Shown here: positions 1 to 7,376 of the stretch, in pieces | Layout: every line of letters starts with the position of its first letter | Numbering within the stretch: the stretch's first letter is position 1 | From: Burkholderia sp. OK233 | GTDB taxonomy: Bacteria > Pseudomonadota > Gammaproteobacteria > Burkholderiales > Burkholderiaceae | NCBI RefSeq assembly: GCF_900230185.1 | Contig: NZ_OCSR01000001.1 | Span: 930,001 to 994,000 of the forward strand | Direction of reading: 5' to 3' | DNA length: 64,000 nt | The notes under the pieces: model-generated | Told to the model about the DNA's origin: nothing | The model's input: the letters and a program-made list of their open reading frames with translations, nothing else | Database searches by the model: none | Made by a program: the position numbers and the translations under genes

Positions 1-497
1 AGGTCGGCGATCTCTTCCTTATCCTTATGGACAACCGGCGCGATGATGTGGCTGGGCGGCTCGTTGTCGTTGATCTGGAGAATGTATTCGCCCAGATCGG
101 TTTCGATCGATTGCACGCCCATCTGCCCCAGCACCTCGTTCAGGCGCATTTCCTCGGTAACCATCGACTTGGTCTTGATCACCTTCTTCACCTCGTGCCG
201 GCGCGCAATATCGCCGACGAGGCGCGCGGCCTCCTGCGTCGTCTCAGCGAACAGGACCGTAACGCCGCGCCGGGTCGCTTCACGTTCGAAGCTTTCGAGC
301 CAGACGTCGAGATTTTCCAGCGCGCGATTGCGGCGCTCCTTCAGCGCGGCGCGGGTGGCGGGGAAATCGATCGCGGTCATGGCCGCGGCGCGGGCCGATA
401 CGAACTTGGTCGACAGCTTGGTCAGGTTCTGCTGCAGACGCTGGTCGGCGAGTTTCTGGCCCGCGCGGGCCTTGAAATGCATCGATTGGACTTGCAT
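1..497 (-). CDS. lutB: LutB, iron-sulfur lactate utilisation protein (N-terminal part)
   Basis: This is the N-terminal 165 residues of LutB (YkgF), the iron-sulfur subunit of the LutABC complex that oxidises L-lactate to pyruvate. The protein begins MQVQSMHFKARAGQKL and continues with the family-typical start, including an LKERRNRALENLDVWLESFE stretch. The cysteine clusters that hold the Fe-S centres lie beyond the left edge. I chose the ATG at 497 because it gives the usual family N-terminus. LutA lies 157 bp upstream on the same strand, so the two are probably co-transcribed, and lutC would be expected off the left edge. The gap to lutA is unusually long for this operon and carries a tandem repeat. 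Confidence 0.85.
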   Translation of the reverse strand, partial: MQVQSMHFKARAGQKLADQRLQQNLTKLSTKFVSARAAAMTAIDFPATRAALKERRNRALENLDVWLESFEREATRRGVTVLFAETTQEAARLVGDIARRHEVKKVIKTKSMVTEEMRLNEVLGQMGVQSIETDLGEYILQINDNEPPSHIIAPVVHKDKEEIAD

Positions 498-524
498 GGC
501 GGCCTTGAGCGTAATCGGATGAAA

Positions 525-576
525 GCGCGAATGAAAAGCGCGAGTGAAATGCGCTGTTGAAATGCGCGAGCGAAAA
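525..576. repeat. 13-bp tandem repeat, four copies, between lutA and lutB
   Basis: Four consecutive 13-bp units at 525, 538, 551 and 564 follow the pattern GCGCGARYGAAAW (GCGCGAATGAAAA, GCGCGAGTGAAAT, GCGCTGTTGAAAT, GCGCGAGCGAAAA). Decayed copies continue to about 610. The array lies in the untranslated spacer between the lutA stop and the lutB start, so it would be transcribed. Its function is unknown. Confidence 0.75.
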
Positions 577-654
577 GCGAACCAAATGAACGAGTGAAGC
601 GCGCGAAATGGCATGCACTAATTCAACGGCGCGGCTTGGGCGCGGCGACGATCG

Positions 655-1377
655 TTACGCGTCGCCGGCCAGCACCTGGGCGATGTGCAGCACGCGCGTG
701 GCGGTATCGCCGGTGCGCCGCAAGCGGCCTTCGATATTGAGCATGCAGCCGAGGTCGCCGAGCACCACCGTGCCGGCGCCGCTCGCGCCGATATTCGCGC
801 ATTTCTCGTCGACGATCGCAGTTGAGATGTCGCCGTACTTGATCGCGAAGGTGCCGCCGAAGCCGCAGCAATGCTCGCAATCCTTCATTTCAGTCACCGC
901 CACGCCCACCTGCGCGAGCAATGCACGCGGCTGCGTTTTGACGCCAAGTTCGCGCAGCCCCGAACAGGAGTCGTGGTACGTCACCTGGCCCGTGAACTCA
1001 CCGGGCTGCAATTGAACCTTGGCCACATTGACAAGGAAATCAGTCAACTCAAACACTTTGGCGCGCAACCGGCTGAAGCGGTTCATCAACTCCGGATCGT
1101 CGGCAAACAGGTCGCCGTAGTGCGCGCGGATCATGCCGCCGCACGAACCGGACGGCACCACGACATAGTCGAACTGCTCGAACTCGCGCAGGGTTTTCTC
1201 GGCCAGATCGCGCGCGATGCGCCGCTCGCCCGAATTGTACGCGGGCTGCCCGCAACAGGTTTGCGCGGGCGGCACCACCACCTCGAAACCGGCGCCTTCG
1301 ATCAGCTTGATGACCGAAAAACCGATCTCCGGACGCATCAGGTCGATCAGGCAGGTGACGAACAATCCGACTCGCAT
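655..1377 (-). CDS. lutA: LutA, CCG-domain lactate utilisation protein
   Basis: The 240-residue product matches LutA/YkgE, a (Fe-S)-binding subunit of the L-lactate oxidising Lut complex. Two cysteine-rich CCG motifs are visible: CCGQPAYNSG at residues 41-50 and CEHCCGFGG at about 167-175, with a further SGSCGG near residue 77 and HDSCSGLRELG near 135. These resemble the heterodisulfide-reductase type CCG domain. The frame stays open further upstream, but the ATG at 1377 has a strong AGGAGGG ribosome site just before it and starts the usual MRVGLFVTCL. The gene is first in the minus-strand lut operon and divergent from an IclR regulator, which may control it. Confidence 0.93.
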   Translation of the reverse strand: MRVGLFVTCLIDLMRPEIGFSVIKLIEGAGFEVVVPPAQTCCGQPAYNSGERRIARDLAEKTLREFEQFDYVVVPSGSCGGMIRAHYGDLFADDPELMNRFSRLRAKVFELTDFLVNVAKVQLQPGEFTGQVTYHDSCSGLRELGVKTQPRALLAQVGVAVTEMKDCEHCCGFGGTFAIKYGDISTAIVDEKCANIGASGAGTVVLGDLGCMLNIEGRLRRTGDTATRVLHIAQVLAGDA

Positions 1378-1513
1378 GAGCCCTCCTTCGGGAAAACGTC
1401 CCTGATTATCCGCTGTTTGCCGAACAATACCAACGGCCGGAAGGCATAGGACGAATGCCACGTTAAATTGGAATGGGCCTTCCAAGCGCTTCCCTTCTTT
1501 TCACAATACGGGA

Positions 1514-1544
1514 TACAATCAATTTCCGCTGTTTGACGCGTCAA
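1514..1544 (+). promoter_or_regulatory. Promoter and palindromic operator candidate in lutA/iclR intergenic region
   Basis: A -10-like TACAAT lies at 1514-1519. A perfect 12-bp palindrome, TTGACGCGTCAA, follows at 1533-1544, 13 bp before the IclR-family start codon. The 10-mer CCGCTGTTTG occurs at 1410-1419 near lutA and again at 1526-1535 overlapping the palindrome. The arrangement suits an autoregulated regulator that also acts on the divergent lut operon. That role is inferred. Confidence 0.5.
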
Positions 1545-1557
1545 CCGATTCCTCCCC

Positions 1558-2364
1558 ATGAGCGATACGAACCCGGATCCCAAAACTTCGATCCAGGTGA
1601 TCGAACGCATGATGCGCTTGCTCGATGCACTCGCTGCGCATAGCGACCCGGTCAGCCTGAAAGAACTCGCCATCCGCACGGAGCTGCATCCGTCCACCGC
1701 GCACCGCATCCTGAACGACATGGTGATGTGCCGGCTGGTCGACCGCTCGGACCCCGGCACTTACCGCCTCGGTATGCGCCTGCTCGAACTGGGCAATCTG
1801 GTGAAGGCGCGGCTGTCGGTACGCGACGCAGCGCTCACGCCGATGCGCGAACTGCACCGTCAAACCGGGCAGACGGTGAACCTGTCGGTGCGTCAGGGCG
1901 ACGAGATCGTCTATATAGAACGCGCCTACTCCGAGCGCTCCGGCATGCAGGTGGTGCGGGCGATTGGCGGGCGGGCGCCGCTGCATCTGACCTCCGTGGG
2001 CAAGCTCTTCCTCGCCGCGGACGAATCGACCCGCGTGCGGGCCTACGCCACGCGTACCGGCCTGTCCGGCCACACGCAGAACAGCATCACCGATCTGACC
2101 AAGCTCGAACGTGAGTTGTCGCACGTGCGCCAGCAGGCCTGCGCGCGCGATAACGAAGAACTGGAGTTGGGCGTGCGCTGCATCGCAGCGGGGATTTACG
2201 ACGACACCGGCAAACTGGTCGCCGGCCTGTCGCTGTCGGCCCCGGCGGATCGCCTGCAAGACTCGTGGCTGGGGCAGCTCAGCCAAACGGCGCTGTTGAT
2301 TTCCGAGTCGCTTGGTTATCGCCCTCAGACGCCGCAGGAGCATACGCATCCCCAGCACGCATAA
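1558..2364 (+). CDS. IclR-family transcriptional regulator
   Basis: A 268-residue IclR-family regulator. Residues about 10-75 form the winged helix-turn-helix (SIQVIERMMRLLDALAAHSD, then LKELAIRTELHPSTAHRILNDM). The rest is the IclR effector domain, with the characteristic GLSLSAP segment near 225-232 and ELELGVRCIAA before it. It is divergent from lutA, which makes regulation of lactate utilisation a reasonable guess, although the best known Lut regulators belong to the GntR family. The effector is unknown. A rho-independent terminator follows the stop codon. Confidence 0.9.
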   Translation: MSDTNPDPKTSIQVIERMMRLLDALAAHSDPVSLKELAIRTELHPSTAHRILNDMVMCRLVDRSDPGTYRLGMRLLELGNLVKARLSVRDAALTPMRELHRQTGQTVNLSVRQGDEIVYIERAYSERSGMQVVRAIGGRAPLHLTSVGKLFLAADESTRVRAYATRTGLSGHTQNSITDLTKLERELSHVRQQACARDNEELELGVRCIAAGIYDDTGKLVAGLSLSAPADRLQDSWLGQLSQTALLISESLGYRPQTPQEHTHPQHA

Positions 2365-2393
2365 GCGGGTGGTCGCGCGTCCGCCGACTCAAT

Positions 2394-2424
2394 AAAAAAG
2401 CCTCGCAGATGCGAGGCTTTTTTT
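2394..2424. terminator. Bidirectional rho-independent terminator
   Basis: The stem GCCTCGC (2400-2406), loop AGAT and stem GCGAGGC (2411-2417) are flanked by an A tract on the left and seven T on the right. It can end the IclR gene and the convergent D-alanyl endopeptidase gene. Confidence 0.9.
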
Positions 2425-2467
2425 CTGGCCGGTTCGAAAACCGGCCGCCGGAGTACGCCAGGGCTCT

Positions 2468-3649
2468 TCAGGTGCCCGCGCCGCCGGCATCCGCGCTCGT
2501 GATGCGCGGCTGATCGCCACCGTTGTCGAGCCACGTGCGCAGACGCGTCGCGTCGGCAAAGCGCGAGTACTTACCCGACGAGTCGAGCAGCACGATGATC
2601 ATCGGCCGACCGTGAATGGTCGCCTGCATCACGAGGCACTCGCCCGCTTCGTTGATGAAACCGGTCTTTTGCAGACCGATGTCCCACGTCGGGTTACGCA
2701 CCAGCGCATTCGTGCTGTTATACGCCAGCGAACGCTTGCCGGTGTACACCTCGTAGCTGTGGTCGGTCGAGAACTTGCGGATCATCGGATACTGATACGC
2801 CGCATTGACCATCTTCACGAGGTCGCGCGCGCTCGAGACGTTCTGGCTCGTCAAACCCGTGGGGTTTTCAAAATGCGTGTCGGTCATGCCGAGTTGCTTG
2901 GCCTTGGCGTTCATTGCCGCGAGGAACGCGGGACGGCCGCCCGGGAAATAACGCGACAGCGCGGCGGCCGCGCGGTTTTCCGAGGCCATCAGCGCGATGT
3001 GCAGCATGTCTTCACGCGAGAGCACCGAGCCCACCGACAGACGCGAGCCGGTGTTCTTCTCGTAGTCGCGGTCTTCGTCGGTGACTTCGATCTGGTCGGT
3101 CATCGGCTCTTTCGAGTCGAGCACCACCATCGAGGTCATCAGTTTGGTGATCGACGCGATCGGCACCACGGCGCGCGAATTCTTGTCGAACAGCGATTCG
3201 CCGGTGTTCTGATCGATCACGTAGGCAACGCTTGAACGCAGCATCAGCGCGTCCGGCGTGTCGTGCAGACCGAAAGCCTGGCCGACGGTAGGCGGACGCG
3301 GCTCGTACGCGACGCGGCGCATCACCGAGTGGTGGCGGCCGTTCGACGAGTACGTCACGCGCTTGCGCTTGACGCTCGTGCGCGGCGCGTCGTCACCGGC
3401 GGCAGCCACATCCGCGGCGGCGCCTTTGGCAGCTTTCTTGCCCGACACTTTGTCGGCGGTGGCCGCGGCGGGCTTTTTGGCTGCTTTCGCGTGTTTGGAG
3501 GTTTTTGCCGTGGTGGCGGGCGTGGCGGCAAAAGTGCTGACAGGCGTGGCGAACGCCGCTGCGATGACCATGGAGGCGGCCACCGACAGAGCGGTGCTGC
3601 GAGCCGCGCCGTGGATCACTTTTAGCGACGAAAACATGTCGGTTTTCAT
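2468..3649 (-). CDS. pbpG: D-alanyl-D-alanine endopeptidase, PBP7-like (peptidase S11)
   Basis: A 393-residue periplasmic penicillin-binding protein of the S11 family that cleaves D-alanyl cross-links in peptidoglycan. An N-terminal signal segment (about residues 15-42) is followed by a long Ala/Lys-rich linker to about residue 90, then the transpeptidase-like domain. All three active-site motifs are present: SITK at 166-169 (nucleophile Ser166), SEN at 223-225 and KTG at 328-330. The lysine-rich linker is longer than in E. coli PBP7 and may bind the cell wall or nucleic acid; that is a guess. A promoter candidate lies at 3685-3713. DacB-type carboxypeptidase is the main alternative, but the size and motif context favour PbpG. 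Confidence 0.9.
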   Translation of the reverse strand: MKTDMFSSLKVIHGAARSTALSVAASMVIAAAFATPVSTFAATPATTAKTSKHAKAAKKPAAATADKVSGKKAAKGAAADVAAAGDDAPRTSVKRKRVTYSSNGRHHSVMRRVAYEPRPPTVGQAFGLHDTPDALMLRSSVAYVIDQNTGESLFDKNSRAVVPIASITKLMTSMVVLDSKEPMTDQIEVTDEDRDYEKNTGSRLSVGSVLSREDMLHIALMASENRAAAALSRYFPGGRPAFLAAMNAKAKQLGMTDTHFENPTGLTSQNVSSARDLVKMVNAAYQYPMIRKFSTDHSYEVYTGKRSLAYNSTNALVRNPTWDIGLQKTGFINEAGECLVMQATIHGRPMIIVLLDSSGKYSRFADATRLRTWLDNGGDQPRITSADAGGAGT

Positions 3650-3684
3650 GGGTGTTCAGTAGGGAGCGGCAAGAGGTTTCCGCA

Positions 3685-3713
3685 AGTGTAGTAAAACAAC
3701 GAAAAATTAGCAA
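3685..3713 (-). promoter_or_regulatory. Sigma70-type promoter for the PBP7 gene
   Basis: On the minus strand TTGCTA (3713-3708) is separated by exactly 17 bp from TACACT (3690-3685), about 35 bp upstream of the start codon at 3649. Both boxes match the consensus at four of six positions. Confidence 0.55.
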
Positions 3714-4210
3714 TTTGAAGCACTTATACGCGCTCCTTAAACCGGCTTGTAAGCTCCGATCGCAAAAACACAAATAAGTGCCACGTTTCGATCGAAAAAA
3801 ACGATCGCCAACGCGCTTCGCCTCGCCCTTGCCGCCAAATGCTGGAATCGAGCCGATTCTTTCAGCATAACGGCAATTTCGAGACAACCTTGATCAGGGG
3901 AAATACGGTCAGAGCGCAGGCATGTAAAGCCTTGCCGACGCACCGGAATGTCGAGCGGGTACTGCTGCGGGCTGTTAAACACCTGCTGGAGACCGCCAAC
4001 GCGCATTCGACCGGCATAGAACATTAACGTTCCGTGACACTTTCTGGTTTACATCGGGATCGCCAATCGACGGGTTTTTTGTCAAATGTCGAAGTTGCCC
4101 TGCCACCCGCGCCACGCCTCATCGCGCGGTCAAAATCGCTCCTGAAATCGGTAACAAACGCGGGTTTATCCTGCACCAATGCAGTGCGACGAACAAATCA
4201 ACTTACGTCA

Positions 4211-4298
4211 AACGAATGTCATGCTCGCCGCATAACATATTGTTTTATCAGTAATTTCTTAACATTGTGCGACGCACAAAAAACACTTGACATTCGTT
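4211..4298. repeat. 11-bp inverted repeat overlapping the phaP promoter
   Basis: AACGAATGTCA at 4211-4221 is perfectly mirrored by TGACATTCGTT at 4288-4298. The right arm covers the -35 box of the phaP promoter. The arms are 66 bp apart, so it is not a terminator. It could be a looping operator or chance. Confidence 0.5.
4265..4279. promoter_or_regulatory. Palindromic operator candidate O1 of phaP
   Basis: TTGTGCGACGCACAA is a perfect 15-bp palindrome (7+1+7), eight bases upstream of the -35 box. A related copy lies downstream of the -10 box. TGC-rich dyads are the known type of target of PhaR, the PHA-responsive repressor of phasin genes, so this is a likely PhaR operator. The assignment rests on position and motif type. 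Confidence 0.65.
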
Positions 4299-4314
4299 AA
4301 CACCATCCTAAAAT
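4287..4314 (+). promoter_or_regulatory. Strong sigma70 promoter of phaP
   Basis: A consensus TTGACA (4287-4292), a 16-bp spacer and TAAAAT (4309-4314). Transcription would start near 4321 and give a leader of about 110 nt that contains a small GAGACG/CGTCTC hairpin. It is among the best consensus promoters in the window and fits a highly expressed granule protein. Confidence 0.85.
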
Positions 4315-4323
4315 GGGAACCAT

Positions 4324-4338
4324 TGCTGCGATGCACAA
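4324..4338. promoter_or_regulatory. Operator candidate O2 of phaP
   Basis: TGCTGCGATGCACAA matches O1 (4265-4279) at 12 of 15 positions. It lies just downstream of the predicted transcription start, so a repressor bound here would block initiation or clearance. O1 and O2 bracket the promoter. Confidence 0.6.
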
Positions 4339-4429
4339 AACATCGCGGTCCGGGGAGACGATCTGAGAGCGTCTCGCCACCAACCCAATGCGGTCCGCAC
4401 AGACAGACCGCGATCCAGGAGCGTAAACC

Positions 4430-5002
4430 ATGACTCTGCTGACCCCTGAGCAATTCGCTGCAGCCCAGAAAGCCAACTTTGAAACGCTGTTCGGCCTGAC
4501 GACCAAAGCATTTGAAGGCGTCGAAAAGCTGGTTGAACTGAACCTGCAAGTCGTGAAATCGACGCTCGCGGAAAGCCAGGAAAACGCCCAACGCGCACTG
4601 TCGGTGAAGGACGCGCAGGAACTGCTGGCACTGCAAGCTAGCCTCGCACAGCCGGTGGCTGAAAAGGCGCTGTCGTACGGCCGTCACGTGTATGAGATCG
4701 TTTCGGCAACGCAAGGTGAATTCACCCGCGTCGCAGAAGCCCAATTCGAAGAGCAAAACCGCAAGGTCCAGTCGCTCGTCGAAAACGTTGCGAAGAATGC
4801 CCCGGCCGGTTCGGAAACCGCTGTCGCCGTGCTGAAGTCGGCGATCACCGCCGCCAACACCACGTACGAAACGGTCCACAAGGCAACCAAGCAAGCTGTC
4901 GAAATCGCCGAAAGCAACTTCAATGCAGCCGCAACGGCCGCATCGAAGGCAGCTTCGCAAGCCGCTGCACAAGCATCGCGCTCAGCAAAGAAGGCCGTCT
5001 AA
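4430..5002 (+). CDS. phaP: Phasin, PHA granule-associated protein
   Basis: A 190-residue phasin that coats polyhydroxyalkanoate granules and controls their size and number. The sequence has the phasin-2 pattern: [22 protein letters not shown] near the N-terminus, a helical amphipathic middle ([16 protein letters not shown], then [29 protein letters not shown]), and an Ala/Lys-rich tail ending [12 protein letters not shown]. There are no membrane segments or signal peptide, as expected for a cytosolic granule protein. The ribosome site is CAGGAG before the ATG. The PHA synthase genes are not in this window. The presence of phaP implies the organism stores PHA and links naturally with the acetyl-CoA-producing pdh operon downstream. 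Confidence 0.95.
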   Translation: MTLLTPEQFAAAQKANFETLFGLTTKAFEGVEKLVELNLQVVKSTLAESQENAQRALSVKDAQELLALQASLAQPVAEKALSYGRHVYEIVSATQGEFTRVAEAQFEEQNRKVQSLVENVAKNAPAGSETAVAVLKSAITAANTTYETVHKATKQAVEIAESNFNAAATAASKAASQAAAQASRSAKKAV

Positions 5003-5125
5003 GTTTCAAGCCGCACATCACGCCGGCCCGCCTCACGGGCTGGGCCGGCGCGATTGCAGCAACAGCGTGCAAGCAACAGCGTCGTGCCGTTGCCGCTCAC
5101 ACGGTTTTACGTGGCCGAACGCTCC

Positions 5126-5175
5126 GATACGTTGAATAACGTATCGTTTGCCCGGCGAAAGGCCGGGATTTTTTT
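5126..5175 (+). terminator. phaP terminator with preceding hairpin
   Basis: A perfect hairpin, GATACGTT (5126-5133), GAAT, AACGTATC (5138-5145), is followed by a second one, CCCGGC (5151-5156), GAAAG, GCCGGG (5162-5167), with a run of seven T at 5169-5175. The second is a typical rho-independent terminator. A further GC-rich dyad (5022-5029 with 5042-5049) lacks a T tract. Apart from these and the next terminator, I see nothing in 5003-5341. Confidence 0.85.
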
Positions 5176-5252
5176 CCCCGCTGCCTGAAACGCGCGGCGC
5201 ATGTTGCACGCGTTGCTTCACGACAAACGCTTTACGCTGCTTGCTGCACAAG

Positions 5253-5290
5253 AAAAACGGCGCGCCCTTTGCGGGGCGCGCCGTTTTTTT
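5253..5290. terminator. Bidirectional terminator ending the pdh operon
   Basis: A very stable stem, ACGGCGCGCCC (5257-5267) with GGGCGCGCCGT (5274-5284), is flanked by A5 on the left and a T run on the right. It ends lpdA on the minus strand and backs up the phaP terminator. Confidence 0.9.
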
Positions 5291-5341
5291 GCATCTGCTT
5301 CTTCGAACCCGCCTGCATGGATGCAGGCGGGTTCAGCTGCA

Positions 5342-7111
5342 TTACTTCTTTTTCTGCGGCGGCAAGTCGGTGCAGACGCCTTCGTACAACTCGGCGGCCA
5401 TACCAATCGATTCGCCGAGCGTCGGATGCGGGTGAATCGTCTTACCGATATCCGTTGCATCCGCACCCATTTCGACTGCGAGGCACACTTCGCTGATCAG
5501 GTCGCCGGCGTTCAAACCGACGATCCCGCCGCCGATCACGCGATGCGTCTCTTCGTCGAACAGCAGCTTGGTGAAGCCTTCGTCGCGGCCGTTGGCGATG
5601 GCACGGCCCGAGGCTGCCCACGGGAACACCGCTTTGCCGTACTTGATGCCCTCGGCCTTCAGCTGATCTTCCGTCTTGCCGGCCCACGCCACTTCCGGAT
5701 CGGTGTAGGCCACTGACGGAATCTGCAGCGCATCGAAGTACGCCTTCTCGCCGTGAGCCACTTCAGCGGCGACGTGAGCTTCATGCACGGCCTTGTGTGC
5801 GAGCATCGGCTGACCGACGATATCGCCGATCGCGAAGATATGCGGCACGTTGGTGCGCATCTGCTTGTCGACGTCGATGAAGCCGCGATCCGTTACGGCC
5901 ACACCGGCCTTGTCCGCGCCGATCCTCTTGCCATTCGGCGAACGGCCGACGGCGACCAGCACGAGGTCATAGCGCTGTGCTTCGGCCGGGGCCTTTTCGC
6001 CTTCGAACGACACGTAGATGCCGTCGTCTTTCGCTTGCGCCGCGGTGGTTTTGGTCTTCAGCATGACGTTGGCAAAACGCTTGCTGTTGTACTTCTCCCA
6101 GACCTTGACCAGGTCGCGATCCGCGCCGGCCATCAGGCCGTCGAGCATTTCGACCACGTCGATCTGCGCGCCCAGGGTTGCATAGACCGTCGCCATTTCG
6201 AGGCCGATGATGCCGCCGCCGATCACCAGCATGCGTTGCGGAATCTGACGCAGTTCGAGCGCGCCGGTCGAATCGACCACCCGCGGATCTTCCGGAATGA
6301 ACGGCAGCTTCACCGCTTCCGAGCCTGCGGCGATGATTGCCTGCTTGAACTTGACGACCTTCTTGCCGCCGTCCGTCACGACTTCCATGTGATACGGATC
6401 GACGAACGAGCCGGTACCCGTCACGACTTCGACCTTGCGCATCTTGGCCATGCCGGCGAGACCTCCGGTGAGCTTCTTGACGACGCCCGACTTGAAGTCG
6501 CGCAGTTTGTCGAGATCGATTTGCGGCTTGCCGAACGTGATGCCATGCGCGCCGAGCGCCTCTGCTTCGTCGATAACGAGCGCCGTGTGCAGCAGCGCCT
6601 TCGACGGGATACAACCGACATTCAGACAGACGCCACCGAGTGTGGAATAGCGTTCGACGAGCACCGTCTTCATGCCGAGATCGGCCGAGCGGAACGCAGC
6701 CGAGTAACCGCCGGGGCCTGAACCAAGCACGAGCATGTCGCACTCGATATCCGCGTTGCCGGAGAAACTGCCGGCTTGCGGCGCGGGCGCTGCCGCTTTG
6801 GACGCCGGCGCCGGTGCAGGCGCCGCCGCCGGAGCGGGCGCTTTCTCAGGCGCCTTAGCCGGTGCTGCGTCTGCGGACGTTTCGACTAGCGCGATGACCG
6901 TCCCTTGCGAGACTTTGTCGCCGGCCTTGATGCGTACTTCCTTGACGGTGCCGGCGGTATCGCTCGGCACTTCGATGGAGGCCTTATCGGACTCGAGCGT
7001 CATCAGCGCCTGCTCGTTCTCGATGACATCGCCCGGTTTGATATTGACTTCGACGACATCGACGTCCTTGAAGTCACCGATATCCGGCACTTTTACTTCG
7101 ACGAGACTCAT
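5342..7111 (-). CDS. lpdA: Dihydrolipoyl dehydrogenase with N-terminal lipoyl domain (E3)
   Basis: The E3 subunit of pyruvate dehydrogenase, 589 residues, reoxidises dihydrolipoamide using FAD and NAD. A lipoyl domain (residues 1-78, lipoylated Lys43 in ESDKAS) and an Ala/Pro linker (about 80-120) precede the flavoprotein. That part has an FAD-binding GSGPGG at 130-135, the redox disulfide Cys162/Cys167 (GGVCLNVGCIPSK), an NAD-binding GGGIIGLE, an FAD-binding AIGDIVG, and the catalytic HPHPTLGES near the C-terminus. A lipoyl-E3 fusion is a known beta- and gammaproteobacterial form. I start it at 7111 (AAGGGG ribosome site, MSLVEVKVPDIGDF). It is last in the operon, after a 265-bp gap that carries a repeat element. 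Confidence 0.95.
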   Translation of the reverse strand: MSLVEVKVPDIGDFKDVDVVEVNIKPGDVIENEQALMTLESDKASIEVPSDTAGTVKEVRIKAGDKVSQGTVIALVETSADAAPAKAPEKAPAPAAAPAPAPASKAAAPAPQAGSFSGNADIECDMLVLGSGPGGYSAAFRSADLGMKTVLVERYSTLGGVCLNVGCIPSKALLHTALVIDEAEALGAHGITFGKPQIDLDKLRDFKSGVVKKLTGGLAGMAKMRKVEVVTGTGSFVDPYHMEVVTDGGKKVVKFKQAIIAAGSEAVKLPFIPEDPRVVDSTGALELRQIPQRMLVIGGGIIGLEMATVYATLGAQIDVVEMLDGLMAGADRDLVKVWEKYNSKRFANVMLKTKTTAAQAKDDGIYVSFEGEKAPAEAQRYDLVLVAVGRSPNGKRIGADKAGVAVTDRGFIDVDKQMRTNVPHIFAIGDIVGQPMLAHKAVHEAHVAAEVAHGEKAYFDALQIPSVAYTDPEVAWAGKTEDQLKAEGIKYGKAVFPWAASGRAIANGRDEGFTKLLFDEETHRVIGGGIVGLNAGDLISEVCLAVEMGADATDIGKTIHPHPTLGESIGMAAELYEGVCTDLPPQKKK

Positions 7112-7234
7112 AGTGTCCCCTTCTCTTATTGATCGTGATGAGGCGAAGAACCCGAAACAAAGCAGCCTAAAAGCCGGCAGCGCGGCGAACAGAAACATCC
7201 TTTGCCGTCCGCCCAAGGACGCGCCTTTCTTTTG

Positions 7235-7287
7235 CCTACTTTTCTTTGGAAGACAAAGAAAAGTAGGTGCCGCCCCGCACAGGGGCG
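7235..7287. repeat. Burkholderia-type double-hairpin intergenic repeat
   Basis: A perfect 14-bp stem, CCTACTTTTCTTTG (7235-7248) with CAAAGAAAAGTAGG (7254-7267), is followed at once by CGCCCC GCACA GGGGCG (7271-7287). I recognise this layout as a repeat seen at many intergenic sites of Burkholderia and Paraburkholderia genomes; that is from memory. It sits between aceF and lpdA inside the operon, where it could stabilise the upstream mRNA or attenuate lpdA. Confidence 0.7.
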
Positions 7288-7376
7288 ACACTAATAGACC
7301 ACTAAGAAAGCAAGTTCAGCGAGAAGCGCGGATAACCACCAAAACCGCGCCGCGAGCAAAAAACCTCAAACCACGA

